A stretch of DNA of 64,000 bases from Lotus japonicus (lineage: Eukaryota; Streptophyta; Magnoliopsida; Fabales; Fabaceae): assembly GCF_012489685.1 (NCBI RefSeq), contig NC_080041.1, positions 32,973,780 through 33,037,779 on the forward strand. The letters run 5' to 3'. Shown one piece after another: positions 33,590 to 44,306 of this stretch (positions are counted from its first letter, which is position 1; the number at the start of each line of letters is the position of its first letter). The notes under the pieces are model-generated. The model was not told the origin of the DNA. It did not search any database and was given only the letters and a program-made list of their open reading frames with translations. The position numbers and the translations under genes are program-made.

Positions 33590-34768
33590 ACTATCATGCC
33601 TAATACGGCGTGCCAAGCGAGCCCTTAGTGTTCTTGAGGTTCCTGAGCTTCAACGACGGTGGAGGCTTCATCGACGGCGGTGGAGGCGTTACTGGCAGTG
33701 AAGACTGAAATCAACGGTGGCAAGAGTTGTGCTGGCTTCTTAATTGTGGTGTCATATCTGAAGGGGTTTTGTGATTGTTGTCACAGTGGATATTAGGGTT
33801 CACATTGTTTAATTTTAGGGATTCTTATTTCCTTAATCAGTTTTTTATTTGGTTGAAATACTATGATTTCGTTATTCAGTTCTTCACTTGGTTGAAATTT
33901 TATTTTAAAGGTAATGGAATTGGAAACTATAAGGGAGGAAGAAGGCAATATCAATTTAACTGATCAGGCGGTTAAGAAATAATGAAGAATGTGTTGAAAA
34001 TGGTAGTGATGGTGAACCCTTGAAACAGATGGCAAGGACGGGGCAGAGTTTGTGAAGAATTGAGAAAAGGAGTGCAAATCCAGTACAGACTCAAAGAAAA
34101 GGAAAAAGAAATAGTAAGAAACAGAGCAAAGGTTGAGAAACAGAGGACGCACAACCAGAGGAACTGATACATTAAAACCAGCAAAAAATGGGTCTATGAC
34201 TCAAAACAAAAGCAAATCAGATCATACACCCAGTCCACCACAGCCTCCACAACCTTCTCGGGTTTCAGACAACAAGGAATTAATCCGCGTCAATTCATTC
34301 TGGGCACAGCAAACCATCCAACCAAAAACCAAAACCAATGATTTAAGGAACAGAAACAAAACGTCTAAGAGAAGGAGAAGGATTTTACACTTTCAATATA
34401 TTGGGAACCCAAATTTGTCAGAGTGATGTCAGCAGTCTTAACTAGGGTGGTTTAAGTTGGGTTAAAGTAATTTCCAAAAATTATTTTTATATTAAAAAAC
34501 AGATAAACGAAAAAAAAAATTCTGCAGCCCACTAACTTATAATTGATCCACATCAGCTATTGTATCATACCCAAAATTACTCTTGTGGTATGGTAGCAAG
34601 CACCTTTTAAGTTTATAGTTAAATGCCTTGGTCAGTTTTTGAGTTTTTATGAACATTAAACACTAATGTTGGTGATGAATGGATTTGTGGTTTCATTTGT
34701 ATTGATGAGTATTTGATGGGTTCTTATGACTATTGATGAGATTAATTGTGGTTTCATGAGTTACATTG
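33590..34768. other. Unassigned host or degenerate sequence
   Basis: No gene recognised. A 97-codon plus-strand frame at 34133-34426 is basic and Pro/Ser-rich (THPSPPQPPQPS-type composition, then RNRNKTSKRRRR) with no known domain; it may be chance. Positions 34440-34768 are AT/TG-rich and contain the left target site CATTG of SIRE copy 2 at 34764-34768. Confidence 0.4.
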
Positions 34769-36014
34769 TGTAAGATCAAGGTTTGATCAGTGGTTACATC
34801 TCTATGTTTTGATGATTACAATTAAGGTTTGTGATGATGAACAATTGTGGTACCCTAACGTTTGTCTTTTTAAGTTGTGACAAACAGGTTCTGAATCTGA
34901 CCCAAGCCTACTCGTTCAGAAGAAGAAGAACCAAGGGTTACTAAAAAGAGAGCTCTTCAACCTACCATGTTCGTTCTGAACAGTGGCAAATATTTCAGAA
35001 GCTCTGAAGACCGAAGCTCTCAAGAAGTTCTGAAGAACTCGAGTCAGAAGTTCTGAAGACCAGATGTTCCAGTGGAACGGTCCAGAAGCAGAACACTCAA
35101 GTTCTGAAGACTTGCAAGAAGTTGGTTCTGAAGACCCAAGCTATTCTAGCTCTAACGATCAGAAGTTCTGAGGAACTTGTTCAGAAGCAGAAGTTGCATG
35201 GTCAGAAGAATCCAAGCTTCAATCTGACGATGATCAGAAGCTTCACCAACGTTCATCTGAAGCTCCTTGATCACAAGTCAACCGATGAAAGGACAGGTCG
35301 CTATCACAGTACAACGTCGTACAAGTCTCAGTCTGTCCGCCACCTACCTTGTACAGCCTAGCAGTCTGATATTACAGGATTGTCACTCCAACAGATAAAA
35401 CCCTAGCAACGGCTACATCACAAGTCTTGGAGTATATAAAGGCTGAAGAAAGAAGAAAGAGACTAAGAAACTCTGCTGAAAATATTCAACACATACGAAT
35501 CATTCTCTTAGCATTATTTCTTCACTGTTCTTAAACTTCTGAGTTTACTATTCGCTTGTTAGAAGCACTTATTGTAAACCCGAAACCTTTTACATCTCAT
35601 TGTAAAGTTCCTTAAGAGACCAAGGTTGGTCGGATCTTAAGTGGACTGAATCAAGGTTGATTCAGTGTTTAGCTAGTCTTAAGAGGATCGGTAGATCAGC
35701 TTCTTAAGAGGATACTAGTGAGAAAATCAGTGTATTGTTAGTCACTTGGCAGGTGCAAAGTGCAGTTGTAACACTCATTGATTTTAGTGGATTGCCTTCA
35801 TCAGAAGAAGGAAGAAATCACCTTCACAGGTGGACTGGATTAGCTTGAGCTTTTATCTCAAGTGAACCAGGATAAAATACTTGTGTGCTTTACTCCTTAT
35901 CACTCAGCACTTAGTTTTTATCTTTGAGTTTTGAAAAAGATTGAAAAGTATATCCGTGATTCAAAAACTCTATTCAAACCTCCCCCCCCCTTTCTAGTGT
36001 TTTTCTCACCTTCA
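34769..36014 (+). repeat. 5' LTR of SIRE copy 2
   Basis: 1246 bp, TGTAAGATCAAG to CACCTTCA. U3 (34870-35220) is packed with TTC(A/T)GAA heptamers. TATATAAA lies at 35433-35440. A C-run near 35981-35990 is the main length difference from the 3' LTR. Confidence 0.95.
35433..35440 (+). promoter_or_regulatory. TATA box of SIRE copy 2 5' LTR
   Basis: TATATAAA in the context GGAGTATATAAAGGC; repeated at 44971-44978 in the 3' LTR. Confidence 0.65.
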
Positions 36015-36016
36015 AT

Positions 36017-36028
36017 TGGCATAAGAGC
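36017..36028 (+). other. Primer-binding site (Met tRNA), degenerate, SIRE copy 2
   Basis: TGGCATAAGAGC stands two bases after the LTR end. It differs at two positions from the TGGTATCAGAGC of copy 1, so priming may be weakened. Confidence 0.7.
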
Positions 36029-36090
36029 TCCGGTTCTGATTTTAACACTTAACAGTGTTCAGTGATCCAGAACCTTGTGTGAAAAACAAA

Positions 36091-37968
36091 ATGGCCCAAG
36101 CCAATACTTCCGCTGACAACAACAACAACAACAACAATCAACTCAGAGCACCAATCTTTGATGGTGAAAAGTTTGAGTACTGGAAAGATAGAATAGAATG
36201 TTATTTCCTTGGCACTGACCCAGATCTCTGGGATATGGTCATTGAAGGCTATACTGATCCAGTAGATGCTTCAGGAGTGAAGATCCCCCGTTCTGAAATG
36301 ACTGACGCTCAGAAGAAGCGTTTCAAGGATCATCACAAGGCGAAGTCCATGCTATTCAGCTCAATATCATATATTGAGTATGAGAAGATCTCTGACAAAG
36401 AAACAGCTAAATCCATCTTTGACTCCTTGGTCATGACGCATGAAGGGAATGAAGAGGTCAAGGAAACCAAGGCTCTTGCTCTCGTACAACAATATGAGCA
36501 GTTTAAGATGGAATCTGGTGAAACCATTGAGGAGATGTACTCAAGGTTTCAAACTCTGATTGCTGGAATCAGAGTGCTAAACAAGGGCTACTCTACTGGT
36601 GATCATGTCAAGAAGATTATCAGAAGTTTGCCTAAGGAGTGGGGAGCTTTTGTCACTGCCCTGAAACTCTCCAGGAATTTGAACTCGTTGAAGTTAGAAG
36701 AGTTAGTGAGTCATCTCAGAAGCCATGAGATTGAACTCAAAGGAGACAAGCCTCAAAAGAAAGACAAGTCTATTGCTCTTAAGTCAAAGTCTGACAAAGC
36801 AAAAGCCTATCAGGCAGAAGAGGAAAATTCATCTGAAGAGTTATCAGATGCGTCTGATGATGAAGAACTGTCTCTTTTCACAAAGAGGTTAAGCAAACTC
36901 TGAAAGAACAGATATAGCAAAGGCAAAGGACCAAAGAAAAGTTCAGGAAGATATGAATCTTCATCTGGTCAGAAGAAGTCATCTGGAAAGGAAGTCACTT
37001 GCTTCGAGTGCAAGGAATCTGGGCACTACAAGAGTGACTGTCCTAAGCTTAAGAAGGACAAGAGACCAATAAAAGTCTTCAAGAAGAAAGCTCTCATAAC
37101 TTTTGATGCAACTGATTCTGACGAAGCTGAGTCAGAAGAAGATGAAGCTGTGGAGGCTCTAATGGCTACCACTAGCAGAGGTGCTGAAGCTTCAGAAGAT
37201 GATTCAGACTCTGAGAATGATGATGAGGTATTCTCTGACTTTTCTCTATCTGAGCTAAGAACTGCTTTATCTGAAATAATGAAGAAACATGATATTCTGC
37301 TAAATAAGCATAAAGAGCTTAAAAAGAAATATGCTGTTAAAACCAGTTCTTCAGAAGTTCATGAGAAGTCAGTCTCTGAACTCATGGATGAAAACTACAT
37401 TCTTGTTAATGACAATGCTGTTCTTCGTGCTAAAAATGATGTGCTAGAAGACCAACTTGCATCATCTGATGTTAAGTATGAGACAAAATATGAGAAAGCG
37501 TTTCAAAAGTTCCTTGCAAAGGGCATAGACAGAAGTCTTATGGCTTCAATGATCTATGGCATGAGCAGAAATGGGAACAGTGGCCTTGGCTACTCTCAAT
37601 CCATGAGAGATGAGTCATCTGAGCCCAAACGCGAACCATTGCATAAGCATTTTGTTCCCGCTGGCACTGTCATTCCAGAGAAGGTTAAACCAAAGGTGGT
37701 GAAACCAAAGGGAAAGTTCAAACTTGACATGTCTAGATATTATACTCAAGTTCCTATGCATTATCCTCCTGTTGCACCCAAAGTTCCAAGAACTTTTGGG
37801 AAAACTAACAAGAAAGGACCCAAGATATGGGTACCTAAGACAAAAATTATTCCTGTTGCAGACATCTTATGCAGCTCAGTTAAGACACCTGTCATGGTAC
37901 CTGGACAGTGGATGCTCGCGACACATGACGGGCACAAGGTCTATATTCCAAGAATTGACACCGCTTAA
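36091..37968 (+). pseudogene. Gag polyprotein of SIRE copy 2, one nonsense codon
   Basis: Start chosen at ATG 36091 (MAQANTSADNN...); the frame is open upstream only from a GTG. The copia Gag motif FDGEKFEYWKDRIECYF and a UBN2-type region align with copy 1 throughout. A TGA at 36901-36903 stands where copy 1 has Trp (TGG to TGA). The same frame continues through the CCHC knuckle CFECKESGHYKSDC, an acidic Ser/Glu/Asp-rich region and a coiled-coil-like part to 37968. The C-terminus overlaps the protease frame, as in copy 1. Confidence 0.9.
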
Positions 37969-40955
37969 GTCAGGAGGAGACGTTGGCTTTGGAGGAAACC
38001 AGAAGGGAAAAATTATTGGAAAAGGTTCCATAGGAGATGGAAAAATTCCAGTTATCAATGATGTACTTCTGGTGGAAGGATTATTTCACAACTTGCTCTC
38101 CATAAGACAAAGGTTACGATGTGATCTTCAATCAAACAAGATGCAAAGCTGTTAGTCAAACAGATGGATCTGTTTTATTTTCTGGGAAGAGGAAAAATGA
38201 TATTTACAAAATCAGATCCTCAGAATTGCTATCTCAGAAGGTTAAGTGTCTCATGTCAGTTAATGATGAGCAATGGATCTGGCACAGACGTCTAGGACAT
38301 GCCAGTCTCAGAAAAATCTCTCAACTTAGCAAGCTAAATCTCGTCAGAGGATTGCCTCGTCTGAAGTACTTATCAGAGGCTCTATGTGAAGCTTGTCAGA
38401 AGGGAAAATTCACCAAGAAGCCTTTCAAAGCAAAGAATGTGGTATCTACAACAAGGCCCCTTGAGCTATTTCACATTGATCTTTTTGGACCAGTGAAAAC
38501 TGAATCCATTGGAGGAAAGAAGTATGGGTTAGTTATTGTAGATGACTATAGCAGGTGGACATGGGTAAAGTTCCTAAGGCACAAAGATGAAACACATACT
38601 GTGTTCACCAACTTCATTACCCAAGTTCAGAAGGAGTTCCAATCTTTTGTGATTACTGTCAGAAGTGACCATGGTGGAGAATTTGAGAACAAAGCTTTTG
38701 AAGAATTATTCAACTCTCAAGGAATCTCTCATAACTTCTCTTGTCCTCGCACTCCTCAACAAAATGGAGTAGTTGAAAGAAAGAATAGAACTCTTCAGGA
38801 GATGGCTCGCACCATGATGCAAGAATCAAGTATGGCCAAGCACTTCTGGGCAGAAGCAATCAACACTGCATGCTACATCCAGAACAGAATTTCCATTAGA
38901 CCAATTCTGGAGAAAACTCCTTATGAGCTATGCAAAGGAAGACAACCTGACATCTCTTACTTCCATCCTTTTGGAAGCTGTTGCTACATGCTCAACACCA
39001 AGGAGCAATTGGGTAAATTTGACTCTAAAGCTTTAAAATGTTATTTTCTTGGCTATTCTGAAAGATCTAAAGGTTTTAGAATTTATAATATTATTCATCA
39101 AACTGTTGAGGAATCTATTCAGATTAGATTTGATGATAAGCTTGGCTCAGAAAAGTCAAAGCTGTTTGAAAGATTTGCAGATTTAAGCATTGATTGTTCA
39201 GAAGCAAATCAACCAACGAAAAGCCCAGAGGATGTTGCTCCAGAGGCAGAAGCATCTGAAGATGTTCCAACAACTTCTGATCAACTTCAGAAGAAGAAAA
39301 GAATAGTTGCTTCTCATCCAGAAGAACTGATCATTGGCAACAAAGATGCTCCCGTCAGAACCAGGTCTATGCTCAAACCTTCAGAAGAGACTCTCCTGAG
39401 TCTGAAGGGATTTGTGTCTCTCATTGAGCCGAAATCAGTTGATGAAGCTCTTGAAGACAAAGGCTGGATTCAAGCAATGCAAGAAGAGCTAGATCAGTTC
39501 ACCAAGAATGATGTATGGACCTTAATGCCAAGACCCAAGGGCTTCCATGTCATTGGAACCAAGTGGGTATTCAGAAACAAGTTGAATGAAAAAGGAGAAG
39601 TAACAAGGAACAAGGCAAGACTTGTGGCTCAAGGCTACAGTCAACAAGAGGGAATTGATTACACTAAGACCTTTGCTCCTGTAGCAAGGCTTGAAGCTAT
39701 AAGGCTACTGATCTCCTTTTCAGTAAATCATAACATCATTCTCCATCAGATGGACGTCAAAAGTGCCTTCCTCAATGGCTACATTTTAGAAGAAGTATAT
39801 GTCAAGCAACCTCCTGGTTTTGAAGATGACAAACACCCAGAGCATGTCTACAAGCTCAAGAAGTCACTCTATGGATTGAAACAAGCTCCCAGAGCGTGGT
39901 ACGAAAGGCTCAGTTCCTTTCTTCTACAGAATGAGTTTGTAAGGGGTAAAGGTGACAATACTCTTTTCTGCAGAACCTATAAGAATGACATTCTTATAGT
40001 TCAGATTTATGTTGATGATATCATTTTTGGTTATGCTAATCCCTCCTTGTGCAAGGAATTTTCTAAGTTAATGCAGGCTGAATTTGAAATGAGCATGATG
40101 GGATAACTTAAATACTTCCTGGGAATTCAAATAGATCAACGACCAGGAGTCACCTATATCCATCAGAAGAAGTACACCCTGGAACTTCTGAAGAAGTTTA
40201 ACATGAGTGACTGCAACATCTCAAAGACTCCAATGCATCCAACATGCATTCTTGAGAAAGAGGAAGTTTCCTCTAAGGTTTGTCAGAAGCTCTATCGTGG
40301 AATGATAGGCTCTCTCCTTTACTTAACTGCCTCCAGACCTGATATATTGTTTAGTGTGCATCTCTGTGCTAGATTCCAATCAGATCCTAGAGAGACTCAC
40401 TTAACTGCTGTTAAGAGGATCCTCAAATATCTGAAAGGAACCACTAACCTTGGCTTGATGTATAGAAAAACATCAGAGTATACACTTTCAGGTTTTTGTG
40501 ATGCTGACTTTGCTGGAGATAGAGTGGAAAGGAAAAGCACTTCTGGAAGCTGCCACTTCCTTGGATCAAATCTTGTCACATGGTCAAGCAAGAGACAGAA
40601 CACAATTGCTCTATCAACTGCAGAAGCAGAGTATGTCTCTGCTGCTACTTGCTGTACACAAACCATATGGATGAAGAATCATCTAGAAGACTATGGCTTG
40701 TCTATGAAGAAGGTTCCCATCTACTGTGACAACACAGCTGCTATCTCACTCAGCAAGAATCCCATTCTACACTCAAGATCAAAGCATATAGAGGTAAAGT
40801 ATCATTATATTCGTGATCATGTTCAGAAGGGCACTCTATCATTAGAGTATGTTGATACTGACCATCAGTGGGCATATATTTTTACTAAGCCCTTAGCAGA
40901 AGATAGGTTTTTATTTATTCTTGAAAACCTGAACATGGATTTTTGTCCAGAGTAA
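37724..40955 (+). pseudogene. Pol polyprotein of SIRE copy 2 (PR-IN-RT-RH), frameshift and nonsense
   Basis: Protease DSGCSRHMTG is in the +1 frame relative to gag. Near 38108, 11 bp present in copy 1 are missing, shifting the frame; pol resumes in frame from 38121. Integrase has WHRRLGHASLRK, CEACQKGK, HIDLFGP, RSDHGGEF and PQQNGVVERKN. RT has catalytic YVDD at 40008-40019. A TAA at 40104-40106 stands where copy 1 has Glu. The frame then continues into RNase H (FCDADFAGD, LSTAEAEYVSAA, CDNTAAISLSKNP, RSKHIEVKYHYIRD) and ends at 40953-40955. Confidence 0.93.
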
Positions 40956-41380
40956 GGTTTTCTTCAGAACTTCTGACCATGGTACCTCTGAAGTCATCAG
41001 ATGTTACCCCATTCAGAAGTTACTCGATCAGAAGCACTTAACCCACCGGTTAAACTTCTGTGGTAGACAACAATACACGTGTCACTTCATTTGTGACATA
41101 GTTCCTTGAGTCGCGTGGTATATCTGCTATAATGATGATGCCTACTCTCCTCTACTATGCTATTTTCAGACTATTTATTTTATAACCGTTGATTTTGCCT
41201 TTAATTTCTTAAAACCGTCAACGGTTACCATCAAACCCACTATATGCACTGTCACACACGATCTCCCACTCACTTACACTTACGGTTTTGAAACTATTCG
41301 TGTGCATCGCATTCATTCATACTCCTCCCTCCAACATTTCCCCTTTCTCTCTGAACCCTAAACCTCATTCTCTGAGAATC
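40956..41380 (+). other. Spacer between SIRE pol and extra ORF
   Basis: 425 bp without a credible gene. TTCAGAAG and related motifs continue in the first 100 bp. The last part is pyrimidine-rich. The frame of the next ORF is open back to a TTG at 41288, but the ATG at 41381 is preferred. Confidence 0.6.
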
Positions 41381-43045
41381 ATGGGCAAATCGAGGAAACC
41401 CAAGGTAAATGTTTCTGCTTCTTCCAAACAAACTACTGAAGAACAAGAGAATCAAAGATTCGAAGAAGCACAGAAGATTCTGAATGCACCAAATGTAGTT
41501 ACTTGTGCCAAGAAAGTGGAAGAACTGAGTGTGTGTTGTGAAGCAAGAGTAGATTTTGACAATCTGGCTCAACATGGGTTTGACATAAGAGACCAAGTCA
41601 ACTTGCAAGGGTGGTCTAGCTACTTCAACAGGCTCTGTGGTCCGATCTATCACAAGTTGGTTGTCGAGTTCTGGAAGAACGCAGTCTGCAACGACTACTA
41701 CGTCGTCTCCTATGTACTGGACAAGAAAATTGTGATCTCTGAAGAATCTATTGCAAAGCTGCTGGGTATGGAGTTCCAACAGGGAAAAAGGATTAAAAAT
41801 GTTGAGGCAAATGTTGCTGGGATGAGGACCGTGGTCAACAAGGCGCTCTATGATAACTTGTCTTACGAGAAAACCAAGTATAACATTAAGGACTTGAAGT
41901 CTCAGATGAAGATTTGGCAGAAGATCTTCATGCACTGCATTCACCCCAGAACTGGAGGAACAAATTACCTGAATGCAACTCAAAAGGTAATCATGTACTA
42001 CATTTCAATAGGTGAGCCTATATGCCTGCCATTCCTGCTCTTCAATTATCTGAAGGAATGTGTTGAGAAATCAAGGACCACAACTGGTTCTGAGAACAAG
42101 AGGTTCATCTCTTACATTCCATATGGAAGGCTGCTGTCAGATATCTTCGTCCAGAATAAGCTTGTCAAGACCCTATCAGACATTGGACTTCATGAAGATC
42201 TGGCCATGACTATTGGAGATGCTCTCAATGGTACAAAGTTGAAGAAAATGCAGATCATTGAGAAAGTTCAAGTTGCTCCCAGAGAAGACACTTCTGATGA
42301 AGTTCGTCAGAGGAACTATCCTATTGATGATTTTCCTCTTTGGTCCAAGAAGGACAATCCAGCTTGCATTCTTGAATATGTAAGGATGCTCAGAAGACAA
42401 GGAGATCCCATCACTCTCGCAGAATTTGTCAACACACTTCCTGAAAGTCCTCCTAAGCTGGCAACCAGGAAATCAAGGAGAACAACAAGCAGCAAGCCTT
42501 CAGATCCTAAGGGCAAAGGGATTCTGACGGAGGAACCTGCAAAGAAGAAAGCTGCTTCCAAGACTGTGATCATCAGGGAACCCTCTCCAGAAAGACCTCC
42601 GAAGAGAACCTCAGCTCAACCACAACAAGATTCTGATTCTGAAAGCTCAGAAGAATCATGGGAAGACTACTCAAGTGAGGAGACTGAAGATGATGACATG
42701 CCTCTGGCTAAGAGACGAAAAATTATTCTTGAGGAAGAGGAAGATGAGCAGGATGACCATGAGATCATCCAGAATGTGATTCAGGATATAAGGGAATCCT
42801 CAGAGGCTGAAGAATCCACAGATTCTGATGAAGTACACTTGGTGAGGAGAAGGAAACTGCCTCTGAAAGGCCCCCTTCAGCAGAAAGAGGCAGTTGCAAA
42901 GCAAGCAAATTCAGGAGTCCTCAAGCAAAATGGAAGCAATCATGAAGTATCTGATGGACAACCTTCCCTCCACTTCCAAGCCTTGAATTCCTCATCTCTA
43001 TCATGCATGCATTTATTTGTTATGACTGAATTTATTTTATGTTGA
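41381..43045 (+). CDS. Extra (envelope-position) ORF of SIRE copy 2, plant transposon protein domain
   Basis: About 554 aa from MGKSRKPKVNVS. Residues about 50-250 include WSSYFNRLCGPIYHKLVVEF and VLDKKIVISEESIAKLLG, a pattern like the putative plant transposon protein domain (PF20167) that I also see in the Athila extra ORF. The second half is charged and low-complexity (Ser/Glu/Lys runs, KKKAASKTV, RRRKLPLK). SIRE elements are known for an envelope-like ORF here, but I see no signal peptide or convincing transmembrane segment. The last 25 residues (LNSSSLSCMHLFVM...) may lie beyond a frameshift. No internal stop before that. Confidence 0.75.
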   Translation: MGKSRKPKVNVSASSKQTTEEQENQRFEEAQKILNAPNVVTCAKKVEELSVCCEARVDFDNLAQHGFDIRDQVNLQGWSSYFNRLCGPIYHKLVVEFWKNAVCNDYYVVSYVLDKKIVISEESIAKLLGMEFQQGKRIKNVEANVAGMRTVVNKALYDNLSYEKTKYNIKDLKSQMKIWQKIFMHCIHPRTGGTNYLNATQKVIMYYISIGEPICLPFLLFNYLKECVEKSRTTTGSENKRFISYIPYGRLLSDIFVQNKLVKTLSDIGLHEDLAMTIGDALNGTKLKKMQIIEKVQVAPREDTSDEVRQRNYPIDDFPLWSKKDNPACILEYVRMLRRQGDPITLAEFVNTLPESPPKLATRKSRRTTSSKPSDPKGKGILTEEPAKKKAASKTVIIREPSPERPPKRTSAQPQQDSDSESSEESWEDYSSEETEDDDMPLAKRRKIILEEEEDEQDDHEIIQNVIQDIRESSEAEESTDSDEVHLVRRRKLPLKGPLQQKEAVAKQANSGVLKQNGSNHEVSDGQPSLHFQALNSSSLSCMHLFVMTEFILC

Positions 43046-43239
43046 CTGTGTTAATTTATTCTTCTCTGATTCTATGCATAGTCTTCTTCGTAACTCACAT
43101 GCCTTTATGATTTGATAAGTTTTATGCATCATTTTCTGTTACTTTTTCTCCTTATAATCTCCGCAATCCTTCCTCTCCATCACAACGCAATTCACTTCCT
43201 TATCATTCAGTTCAATCTTCCCTTCCTTCCAGTTCAAGA

Positions 43240-43656
43240 ATGACTTCTGTCGACTTAATTTCTGAACTCAAGACTTTGGTATTTGACCAAGTCTTTCCAT
43301 GGAGCGTTAATCTTTCTTCTTCTCAGATTTCTCAAGCTCTTGAGAAAATTGAGACTCTTCTGAAATGTTGGCTCACTTCTCATCAGACTCACTGTCTTCA
43401 GAACCTTCAAGAAGTTCTGAATGACCTCCTCCGTCTGACCGTTCGCCGGAAGGATGTTGAAGATCTGTTCCACGGCATTTGCATGCTTCTGGAATATGAA
43501 GAAGATCACGATGAAGCGGATCCAGAGGCTGTCCAGGAGAATGTTGCCTTGAAGGAAGATCTGGCTACTCAGTTAGCCTCAATTGATCAGGACATTCGTC
43601 CTCTCCACCTTCAACTTCTCTCTATGAAGAATTCTCGAGCTTTCCTATTTATCTAG
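43240..43656 (+). CDS. Small helical ORF downstream of SIRE extra ORF
   Basis: 138 aa from ATG 43240 (MTSVDLISELKTL...). Rich in Leu, Glu, His and Gln, probably alpha-helical with coiled-coil potential (LEKIETLLKCW, EDLATQLASIDQDI). No Cys-rich or membrane motif and no family recognised. It lies 194 bp after the preceding stop, behind a pyrimidine-rich leader. It could be a detached C-terminal part of the preceding ORF, a separate accessory protein, or chance. Confidence 0.45.
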   Translation: MTSVDLISELKTLVFDQVFPWSVNLSSSQISQALEKIETLLKCWLTSHQTHCLQNLQEVLNDLLRLTVRRKDVEDLFHGICMLLEYEEDHDEADPEAVQENVALKEDLATQLASIDQDIRPLHLQLLSMKNSRAFLFI

Positions 43657-44306
43657 GATTAGTCTTCTTCCTTCCTCTCGATCCTTTGTACTTCTTCTCC
43701 TTTCAGTAATAATAACATATCTTATTTGCATCACTTCTTTGTTATTGCTATTGTTATTGTTGGTTTTGTTTTTCACTCTTTTTGATTATGACAAAAAGGG
43801 GGAGTACATAAATATGGTTTTGATAAAAAAAATTCTCATATTATATTTAAAACCAGTGGAGGAGAACAAGTATCAATACTTATAGCACATAGATATTGTC
43901 AAGCGTCTCAGATAAGGAATACATTTTGTTCATATTCTGAACTAATCTTGCTTCTGACGCCTTATTTCAATTATATCTGGACAAGACTCTATGTCATTAT
44001 GTGATATACGCTAAGTTCTGAACCATCACTTCTGATGAGTATACATCTATTCAAGCGTAAATTCTGATCACATAACCAGACTCCGAATCTAGACTATTCA
44101 CCTATTCATCAAGTCATAGATTCAGGGGGAGTCAGGGGGAGACCCTAGCTCAGAATCAGGTGTTAACCCAGATTCAGAAAGAGCATTGCAAACCGTTACA
44201 CAAGGATAAGTTTAATCTCTGATCCTTTCTCTCTTGTGTATTCAGTTTATTGTGTAAAAATTGTTCATCAAAATACTTGTTTTGTCATCATCAAAAAGGG
44301 GGAGAT
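43657..44306 (+). other. SIRE copy 2 3' untranslated region with two polypurine tracts
   Basis: No gene. AAAAAGGGGGAG occurs at 43793-43804 and again at 44293-44304, two bases before the 3' LTR. The latter is the expected polypurine tract. Further AGGGGGAG-like runs lie near 44125-44140. Confidence 0.75.

Noticed and set aside
41381..43045. True envelope glycoprotein
   Set aside because: No signal peptide or transmembrane segment visible. The domain pattern fits a plant transposon protein instead.
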